Part shown: piece after piece, positions 58,875 to 64,000 of the stretch
How the letters are laid out: every line of letters begins with the position of its first letter
How positions within the stretch are numbered: the stretch's first letter is position 1
Assembly: GCA_910576325.1 (NCBI GenBank)
Contig: CAJTIM010000009.1
Location: 1 to 64,000, forward strand
DNA from: Clostridia bacterium
GTDB lineage: Bacteria; Bacillota; Clostridia; Lachnospirales; Lachnospiraceae
Length of the DNA: 64,000 nt
Direction: 5' to 3'
Notes under the pieces: generated by a model
Told to the model about the DNA's origin: nothing
The model's input: the letters and a program-made list of their open reading frames with translations, nothing else
Databases searched by the model: none
Made by a program: the position numbers and the translations under genes

Positions 58875-60032
58875 ATGAGCAGCGGCAAACCACAAAACAG
58901 GCACTTTGCAGCTTTGAAGAAGAATGTTGTTGGGTTAATAGGTATTCTAACAGCTTTGAGTGTTGCTGCCTGCGGGCAGGTAAAAGAAGATGAGATGGTC
59001 AATATAGAGGACTTTGCCGCAAATCAGCAGGAAAGCGATATACAGGCGGGTGAGAGTGCGGATTCAGAGATAATAGAAGATGAAATCGTAAATGCGGAGG
59101 AATTGTTAGATTTATTCATCAATGGCTCAATAAGCGCAGAGGACCCCGCAGATCTGACATCGGCATTTTATATTTCCGATTTAAATATGAACGCAGGAGA
59201 ATGGGACTCATTTTCCGTTGGAGAGAAAGTCGATCTTGACAATGACGGAGAAAATGAACTGATTATGAACGGTCCCTATGGGGGGATCTACCTTGATGCA
59301 CGTGATAACAGGGTATATAAATTTGCCGCCGGGGACGGCAATGCCTGTATTCTTTCTTATACCTATTTTAACGGGGATGTATGGATTCTGTACAGCAACG
59401 GAATGAATGTGGGATATGAATCTTACCATATGGAAAAATTTGAGGGAGCTGACAATTTAGCTGCAGAAATAAATTTCGGCGAGGAGCCTGCCAACTTGGA
59501 TCGTGCGGATTCTGAAATGAACTATACATGGAATGGAACGGCCATTTCTTATGATGAGTATACAGCATTATGCAGTAAAATTTTTGCGGCCGAAGTAAGT
59601 ACTCAGGAAATACAAAATTTGGATACAAATGAATCATTGGACGCTCAGAATAAAGAAAGCAGTGATGGTCAGATAAAAAAGGATGACGAGCCGGAAAGTT
59701 TGGCAGGGGAGTATGAATATCAATCGGATTATGGAACTGGTAAGTTAATGATAAAAGAAACATCTTATGGATATGATATTTCCGATTATGAATCAGAAGC
59801 TTCTTATCGGTTTTTAGCTGATTCATCGAACATAGAAATTATAAAAGATAATAGAATATATATCAAGTATCCCGAGCAGGCATTTTCCGATGACACCGTT
59901 ACTTTCAGCTATTATATTTTAGAGTATCGTACAGATGGGATAAATGTGTATTACGCAAAATCCGCAGATGAAGAAGGTCAGTTTTTATATCACGCTGCAA
60001 GAAAAAGCGAAGGGGGGACAATCAATAACTGA
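58875..60032 (+). CDS. lipoprotein of unknown function
   Basis: A 385-residue exported protein. A hydrophobic signal (VVGLIGILTALSVAACG) ends in a lipobox with the lipidated cysteine at about residue 33. The mature part is acidic, with a VDLDNDGENELIMNGPYGGI segment that resembles calcium-binding or VCBS-type repeats, and a C-terminal beta-rich part starting ESLAGEYEYQSDYGTGKLMI. GGAGGAG precedes the ATG; GTG three bases upstream is an alternative. It follows the two-component genes and may be their target. Confidence 0.75.
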   Translation: MSSGKPQNRHFAALKKNVVGLIGILTALSVAACGQVKEDEMVNIEDFAANQQESDIQAGESADSEIIEDEIVNAEELLDLFINGSISAEDPADLTSAFYISDLNMNAGEWDSFSVGEKVDLDNDGENELIMNGPYGGIYLDARDNRVYKFAAGDGNACILSYTYFNGDVWILYSNGMNVGYESYHMEKFEGADNLAAEINFGEEPANLDRADSEMNYTWNGTAISYDEYTALCSKIFAAEVSTQEIQNLDTNESLDAQNKESSDGQIKKDDEPESLAGEYEYQSDYGTGKLMIKETSYGYDISDYESEASYRFLADSSNIEIIKDNRIYIKYPEQAFSDDTVTFSYYILEYRTDGINVYYAKSADEEGQFLYHAARKSEGGTINN

Positions 60033-60162
60033 TAAAGTCAAAACCGGCTTATATGAGAGCGGGGACGCCAAAACCGCCCATACAGCACAGGGAAACGATG
60101 CAGCCGGGGATGCGGACAGGTTGTAAGGATAACGGGCATTGCATCTACTCTTATGAAATTAA

Positions 60163-60230
60163 AATGTCAAAAACTCTTGACATTTCTTCCTGGACTTGAT
60201 ATTATGAAAATGTCAAAAGTATTTGACATT
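60163..60230 (+). promoter_or_regulatory. promoter with two identical operators
   Basis: Two dyads AATGTCAA-N6-TTGACATT lie at 60,163-60,184 and 60,209-60,230, 46 bases apart. The right half of the first contains TTGACA, 17 bases before TATTAT (60,200-60,205); the second contains TTGACA 17 bases before TATTGA. A repressor bound here would block both. The XRE protein encoded at 60,559 is the likely ligand. Confidence 0.82.
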
Positions 60231-60266
60231 TCAAATTTGATTTCATATTGAGAGGAGGAAGGTATT

Positions 60267-60557
60267 ATGCCGGCAGGTGCAATGACTTTTTTTGGAACTG
60301 TTTTATTGGTGTTTACCACATTGGATCTATACATGTTGGCATCACTCTTAAAACCGGGTGATGAACGCAATCAGGTTATTGTATGGAAAGCAAGTTCTTT
60401 TACTTTGCTTGCAATGGTGGGCGCAAACATCTTAGATGTTATTGAAAATTTTGTAAGAGCACAGCCTATGTCACAAAACCCTTTTATTCAACTGGAAGTT
60501 GCCGCCATTGTTTATTTTGCCGCCATTATGTTTTATAAAAAAAGGCATGGTGGCTGA
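60267..60557 (+). CDS. small membrane protein with three or four helices (96 aa)
   Basis: Hydrophobic helices at about residues 5-28, 42-62 and 74-92. The pattern MTFFGTVLLVFTTLDLYMLA is found in small proteins that precede one-domain XRE regulators. GGAGGAAGG precedes the ATG. The next gene starts two bases after the stop, so the pair is an operon. Function unknown. Confidence 0.75.
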   Translation: MPAGAMTFFGTVLLVFTTLDLYMLASLLKPGDERNQVIVWKASSFTLLAMVGANILDVIENFVRAQPMSQNPFIQLEVAAIVYFAAIMFYKKRHGG

Positions 60558-60558
60558 T

Positions 60559-60756
60559 ATGGAAAATACCATCAGAAACAGACGAAAAGAGTTAGGGCTG
60601 TCCCAGGAGGAATTAGCGAAAAAATGCGGTGTTTCCAGACAGACAGTAAATGCAATCGAAAACAACAAGTATGATCCCACATTAGCGTTAGCGTTTAGCC
60701 TTGCAAAAGAATTGTGTGTTACGGTTGATGAACTTTTTATATCGTCCTATTCGTGA
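60559..60756 (+). CDS. XRE-family regulator (65 aa)
   Basis: A single helix-turn-helix of the small Cro/CI type: MENTIRNRRKELGLSQEELA, GVSRQTVNAIENNKYDPTLA and CVTVDELF. It is co-transcribed with the membrane protein gene upstream and probably binds the doubled operator in front of the operon. Confidence 0.9.
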   Translation: MENTIRNRRKELGLSQEELAKKCGVSRQTVNAIENNKYDPTLALAFSLAKELCVTVDELFISSYS

Positions 60757-60797
60757 GAAAGCAATAACGAAATAACGGCAACTTTCACAGCAGCACC

Positions 60798-60832
60798 AAG
60801 CAGGAAATCCGGAAATGGACTTCCTGCTTTTT
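60798..60832 (+). terminator. rho-independent terminator after the XRE gene
   Basis: AAGCAGGAA-A-TCC pairs with GGA-C-TTCCTGCTT across GGAAAT and is followed by TTTTTC. Confidence 0.85.
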
Positions 60833-61152
60833 CTTGCATTTGAAACCTGAAATGGCGTATACATTGAAAGCATTTATAGAAAACAAGAGATAGACCGCCG
60901 GCACCACACGATTCCGAACTCAAAAAGCTATTTTGAATATCACAGAATCCCGAAATTTTTCAGACACAGGTGATTGAGAAAAAGAAAGCAATCAAGTATA
61001 ATGGAGGAAAGTAATCTATGGCAAAAACTTAAAATGGCGGGGGAAAAGCATCCCTGTGATTGCAGAAGAACCGGAGACGGAAGCAGCGGTGCTCGAAGGG
61101 GCTGCTGATGTGCACAGATAATATACAGATCTTACGGCAGGAGGCTAGTGTT
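60833..61152. other. 320-nt region without a recognised gene
   Basis: An ATG with GGAGGAAAG at 61,018 opens only MAKT. A second frame nearby reads KWRGKSIPVIAEEPETEAAV, which looks like the end of a decayed gene. Nothing else stands out. Confidence 0.45.
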
Positions 61153-61536
61153 ATGAAGTTATTCTCTTTCGGAAAAGAAAAGAAACAGGAGAGCTTTGAG
61201 TTTCAAATCGACGATGCATTTGCCTTAAAGGAATCTGGCGTGGTAGTTGCAGGACGAGTCACCAAGGGAGTGCTCCATCAGGGGGAACAGGCAATCTGTG
61301 TCCCCAAAGCAGGGACTTCCTTTCTCTGCATGATTGAGCGTATTGAACAGCCGGATCCCAGGCATAGGGGGCAATATGTTCATCCGAAAGAGGCAAGGGC
61401 CGACGGACCTTGCGGGGGACATTATGCCTTGATGATTCCGGGCCGTGACAAATCAGATTTTCATTCCGGGGATCGCCTGGTTCCCGTAGGCTCCGTACCG
61501 CTTGACGAGCCGCCGGTTATGAATCCGAAACCCTGA
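61153..61536 (+). CDS. EF-Tu domain II-like beta-barrel protein (127 aa)
   Basis: A stand-alone beta-barrel resembling domain II of translation GTPases: FQIDDAFALKESGVVVAGRV, TKGVLHQGEQAICV and RIEQPDPRHRG, with no GTPase domain. Stand-alone barrels of this type occur in Clostridia without known function. AGGAGGC lies eight bases before the ATG at 61,153; an in-frame start at 61,060 has no ribosome binding site. Confidence 0.7.
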   Translation: MKLFSFGKEKKQESFEFQIDDAFALKESGVVVAGRVTKGVLHQGEQAICVPKAGTSFLCMIERIEQPDPRHRGQYVHPKEARADGPCGGHYALMIPGRDKSDFHSGDRLVPVGSVPLDEPPVMNPKP

Positions 61537-61612
61537 GAGGGATGTTTATTCAAAATAATAAGAAATCAGAACTTTGCGAGGCAGGCAGTTTCGCCGCAGA
61601 ACAGGAGACGAA

Positions 61613-62455
61613 ATGGGATTTCAACAGGAAATGAAAAAACTGGAGCAAAAATATGAGAAGGAGCTTATGGATATCCTTGTACTTTTAGGAGATATGGGCG
61701 GAGGTGCCGTCCGTGTGGATAAGGGCATCTGGGAGCCGTCTGTGAATATACTGGCTTATATTGATTTATCCACACAGGAGCTTGCAAAGTGCAAAGGACG
61801 GATTTCATGGCTTGCAGAGGAAAAGGACAGACGGGGCTGGATTTATCATCTGAAGAATGAAAAAATCTATCATTTAAGGGTGCGCAAAAGTAAGCAAAGC
61901 TCACAGAATCCGGCGTTTCTTCTGGCAGAGGTGGTCAAAAGAAATGTGAAACATCCGGATCTGCAAAAGGTCCTGGAGGAATATCGGAAGCCGTTGGAGA
62001 TGGAAGATGAGCTGTGCGGGACTTTTTCCCTTGAAAGAAGCTTCGGGTGGTTTACCGGCACCATTGACTGGCTGGGAGAGGAGTGCTCCGTAAGCTTGGA
62101 ATGTGACAAAAAAGATGCCGAGGCAGGGACAGAGACTGCGAAAGGCGCCCTGGCCGTTTTGCATATGATTTACGGAAATTTAGGAGAATGGGATGAGAAA
62201 TTCCGCAGATTTGCCGCAGAAGAGTTGACAGAGCTTGCAAATGACTGGCTGTCGGACAGTGAAGATTTTGAGGAAGGCGGAACGGAGATTACAAAAGAAG
62301 CCTTTGCCAAACGAATCGAAATCAGTGAAATGACGATTTCACCGGACGGAAATTATGAGGTATATTATAATGATGACGATATGTTCTGGGGGCATGTGAT
62401 TATTGTCAGCGGAAATACGGAAACCGGAATGGAAGATGCGCAGATTGCAGGATAA
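61613..62455 (+). CDS. DUF2262-like protein
   Basis: A 280-residue soluble protein. The C-terminal 130 residues fit the DUF2262 pattern: LAVLHMIYGNLGEWDEKFRR, LTELANDWLSDSE and the end EVYYNDDDMFWGHVIIVSGN. The N-terminal half has an IWEPSVNILAYIDLSTQELA segment and is less typical. AGGAG is close (five bases) to the chosen ATG. Similar proteins are common in polymorphic-toxin immunity or accessory clusters, but no toxin is seen here. Confidence 0.72.
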   Translation: MGFQQEMKKLEQKYEKELMDILVLLGDMGGGAVRVDKGIWEPSVNILAYIDLSTQELAKCKGRISWLAEEKDRRGWIYHLKNEKIYHLRVRKSKQSSQNPAFLLAEVVKRNVKHPDLQKVLEEYRKPLEMEDELCGTFSLERSFGWFTGTIDWLGEECSVSLECDKKDAEAGTETAKGALAVLHMIYGNLGEWDEKFRRFAAEELTELANDWLSDSEDFEEGGTEITKEAFAKRIEISEMTISPDGNYEVYYNDDDMFWGHVIIVSGNTETGMEDAQIAG

Positions 62456-62460
62456 AAATT

Positions 62461-62640
62461 TTGGCTGAGACTGCAAAATCATTCGGAATGGAATATTTGA
62501 GATTATTTGTTGTAGATATCAATAAACCGGCGATTCAGCTTTATGTCAAAAATGGATTTCGAAAAGTGGAAGGCGTTTATGAAGAAGTATTTGAGGATGG
62601 CTTTGTTTTACGTGAATATGGGTATGAAATAAAAGTATAA
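62461..62640 (+). pseudogene. GNAT acetyltransferase C-terminal remnant
   Basis: A frame of 59 codons, LAETAKSFGMEYLRLFVVDI, NKPAIQLYVKNGFRKVEGVY and ending GYEIKV, is the C-terminal part of a GNAT N-acetyltransferase (the NxxAxxLYxKxGF motif). The acetyl-CoA loop and N-terminus are missing; the DUF2262 gene ends six bases upstream, so an old deletion joined the two. Confidence 0.72.
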
Positions 62641-62679
62641 ATTGCTGTAATTTGCTGTAATTTGCTGTAATTTGCGATA
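62640..62679. repeat. 10-bp tandem repeat
   Basis: Three full copies and one partial copy of ATTTGCTGTA follow the GNAT remnant. It is upstream of the broken arr gene and may shift the spacing of its promoter by slippage. Confidence 0.8.
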
Positions 62680-62739
62680 TCTTAGTAACCATTTATAATC
62701 ATAAGATTTATAATCAAAATCCGGAGAGGAGAAATTCAG

Positions 62740-63153
62740 ATGAGTGAAAAAATCGTATTTAGCCCAGGCTCTTTTTTTCATGGTACAAAAGCGGATTTGG
62801 AAATTGGTGATTTTATAATTACAGGAAAGAAAAAGAATTATCAGGACAGCAGAAAGTCCGAATATGTCTATTTTGCAGGAACCCTGGATGCAGCGATTTG
62901 GGGTGCGGAGCTGGCAGAGGGAGACGGCAGGGAGAGAATCTATGTTGTGGAGCCAACCGGAGACTTTTAGGACGATCCAAATGTTACAGATAAGAAATTT
63001 CTGGGAAATCCAACAAAATCTTATCGGTCAAAGCAGCCCTTAAAAATAGTGGCGGAAGTCATCAAATGGGAAGGACATTCCCCGGAAGTCTTAAATAATA
63101 TGCTGGAAAATCTTAAGAAGCTGTCTGATATGGGGATAAAAGCAATTGATTGA
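62740..63153 (+). pseudogene. arr: rifampin ADP-ribosyltransferase (Arr), interrupted by one TAG
   Basis: Arr inactivates rifamycins by ADP-ribosylation with NAD. The frame of 138 codons has the Arr pattern: SPGSFFHGTKADLEIGDF with the HGT motif at residues 14-16, YVYFAGTLDAAIWGAELA, YVVEPTGDF, then TAG at 62,968-62,970, then DDPNVTDKKFLGNPTKSYRS and the rest to TGA. The expected codon at the stop is GAG (E), one base away. The second part is otherwise intact, so the change is recent, or the stop is read through. GGAGAGG precedes the ATG. Confidence 0.85.
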
Positions 63154-63238
63154 GTGACAGATATACCTCAAGCGTTCCTTTGCTCATTGAGGGTATCGTA
63201 AGAAGAGAGCACAATTTCCGGCTTGAAGGAGAAAGAGA

Positions 63239-63499
63239 ATGAGAAGAAGCTTGAAGGAAGCAATACGGCTGAATGACAGGGAAAAGAAGCAGCTCGCCGA
63301 TGAAATCAAAGCATTTTACCTGGACGTTCGCGGAGAAGAAATAGGAATCATAGAGGAACAGCAGCTGATCGATTTGTTTTGTGAGCATTTGGCGCCGATT
63401 GTCTATAATAAGGCGTTGGATGATGCACTCTGTTGGTTAAAAGCACAGGCGGAAAATATAGAAACAGATTATTACCTGCTGTATAAAAGTATTCAATAG
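63239..63499 (+). CDS. DUF2164 family protein
   Basis: An 86-residue protein with the DUF2164 pattern: LADEIKAFYLDVRGEEIGII, DLFCEHLAPIVYNKALDDAL. Members are small helical proteins of unknown function. GAAGGAG lies nine bases before the ATG. It does not seem to share a transcript with the arr remnant, since a gap of 85 bases lies between them. Confidence 0.85.
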   Translation: MRRSLKEAIRLNDREKKQLADEIKAFYLDVRGEEIGIIEEQQLIDLFCEHLAPIVYNKALDDALCWLKAQAENIETDYYLLYKSIQ

Positions 63500-63542
63500 A
63501 TGACTGCCGTCTTACGTCAAGCTAAGATCAGGGGAGAAACAT

Positions 63543-64000
63543 ATGGATAATCAACAAAAAGGTACGATTTTAACGCTGCTGAAGGTTGACGAAATTACCG
63601 GAAATTATACAAATAATTATTGGTTCACCTATAAGGATTTCCTGGATCCAACAGATGATTTTACAGCATTTGAATGTGAACGCCTTGAAGGAAAAGAAAG
63701 ATACACCGCCCTGATTGAAAATCTGCTCAGCATAGATAAATGCGCAAAGGTTTTTGTGCAGGTTTATGGAATGGAAAATGACAGCGAGCCGTTTGTGTAT
63801 GCGGATACCTTAATGATTTTCAGCAAACTGTCACTTGACGGGATAAAACAAATTTTCAATGAGCCGGAAGATATATTTCCCAGTGATATCGGAGAAGAAA
63901 CTGATTTTTCGCAGCCGACTTTTCTGATTGGTAATAATGGTCAGATAATTCCGGGTGCGGAGCTGTTTAAGGGGAATGATTCCGTTTACTATTGCTGGTG
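63543..64000 (+). CDS. hypothetical protein, cut by the window edge
   Basis: The first 152 residues of a longer protein starting MDNQQKGTILTLLKVDEITG. It is acidic, with a NNYWFTYKDFLDPTDDF segment and a VYADTLMIFSKLSLDGIKQI helix; no signal peptide or membrane segment appears. GGGGAG precedes the ATG. No family recognised. Confidence 0.65.
   Translation, partial: MDNQQKGTILTLLKVDEITGNYTNNYWFTYKDFLDPTDDFTAFECERLEGKERYTALIENLLSIDKCAKVFVQVYGMENDSEPFVYADTLMIFSKLSLDGIKQIFNEPEDIFPSDIGEETDFSQPTFLIGNNGQIIPGAELFKGNDSVYYCW

Noticed and set aside
61018-61131. Small gene starting MAKT or frame KWRGKSIPVIAEEPETE
   Set aside because: The ATG frame stops after four codons and the other frame lacks a start; at most a decayed gene end.
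1-64000. tRNA or rRNA genes
   Set aside because: No cloverleaf or conserved rRNA segment was noticed on either strand by eye; a covariance-model search would be needed to exclude them fully.

Overview
The window looks like the chromosome of a Gram-positive gut anaerobe of the class Clostridia, most likely a Lachnospiraceae relative. The evidence is indirect: strong AGGAGG-type ribosome binding sites, a Tn1549/Tn4451-like conjugative element, a perfect Rex box, a soluble heterodisulfide-reductase-type electron transfer operon, an AgrC/LytTR regulatory pair and Rpn-family genes. No rRNA or tRNA was seen to fix the taxon.

Region 1 (1 to about 28,620) is most of an integrative conjugative element (ICE); its left end lies outside the window. 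Type IV secretion genes run left to right: VirD4-type coupling protein, Maff2 family protein, VirB6/TrbL-like, PrgI/VirB3-like, VirB4, a coiled-coil protein, an NlpC/P60 peptidoglycan hydrolase, DUF4315, DUF4366 and topoisomerase III. They are followed by a 1,713-residue ArdC-type polyvalent protein, a companion protein and a TTRAP-like protein. An AT-rich cargo (TetR regulator, MFS efflux pump, winged-helix regulator) precedes a MobC/relaxase pair on the minus strand, SymE-like and small regulatory genes, a sigma-like factor and a large serine recombinase. Two related group II introns sit inside the conjugation genes: one ends at 133 inside virD4, and one (2357-3314) splits the Maff2 gene and has no reverse transcriptase gene. 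A 110-bp putative oriT motif occurs twice in inverted orientation. The right end of the ICE cuts an ABC transporter ATPase gene at its Walker A codons.

Region 2 (28,620-39,000) is accessory chromosome: an XRE/TPR regulator, an Lsa-like ABC-F antibiotic-resistance type ATPase with a possible leader peptide, a TetR-controlled FtsX-type ABC exporter with a clear promoter/operator, a TnpV remnant, two flavodoxin-fold reductases and an Rpn-type PD-(D/E)XK gene.

Region 3 (39,100-50,950) is the most interesting metabolically. A Rex-controlled malate dehydrogenase is followed by a ten-gene co-directional run: hdrB, hdrC, hdrA, an MvhD/FlxD-like gene, two iron-sulfur FlxC/FlxB-like genes, a FlxA-like NAD(P)H:flavin gene, an SdhB/FrdB-like gene, an SdhA/FrdA-like flavoprotein gene and a shortened AspT/YidE-type carboxylate transporter. 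Read together they suggest a soluble NADH-driven, probably flavin-bifurcating route that reduces ferredoxin and fumarate and exchanges C4-dicarboxylates. No membrane anchor for the fumarate reductase is present.

Region 4 (50,960-64,000) is accessory again: a long hairpin repeat that has a relative at 32,542, a RhuM-like gene plus a KAP NTPase remnant apparently inserted upstream of a second rpn gene, an XRE/DUF4097 regulator, a GHKL histidine kinase and LytTR response regulator, a lipoprotein, a small membrane protein/XRE pair under a double operator, an EF-Tu domain II-like protein, a DUF2262 protein, a GNAT remnant, a rifampin ADP-ribosyltransferase gene broken by one in-frame TAG, and a DUF2164 gene. 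The last gene runs off the right edge.
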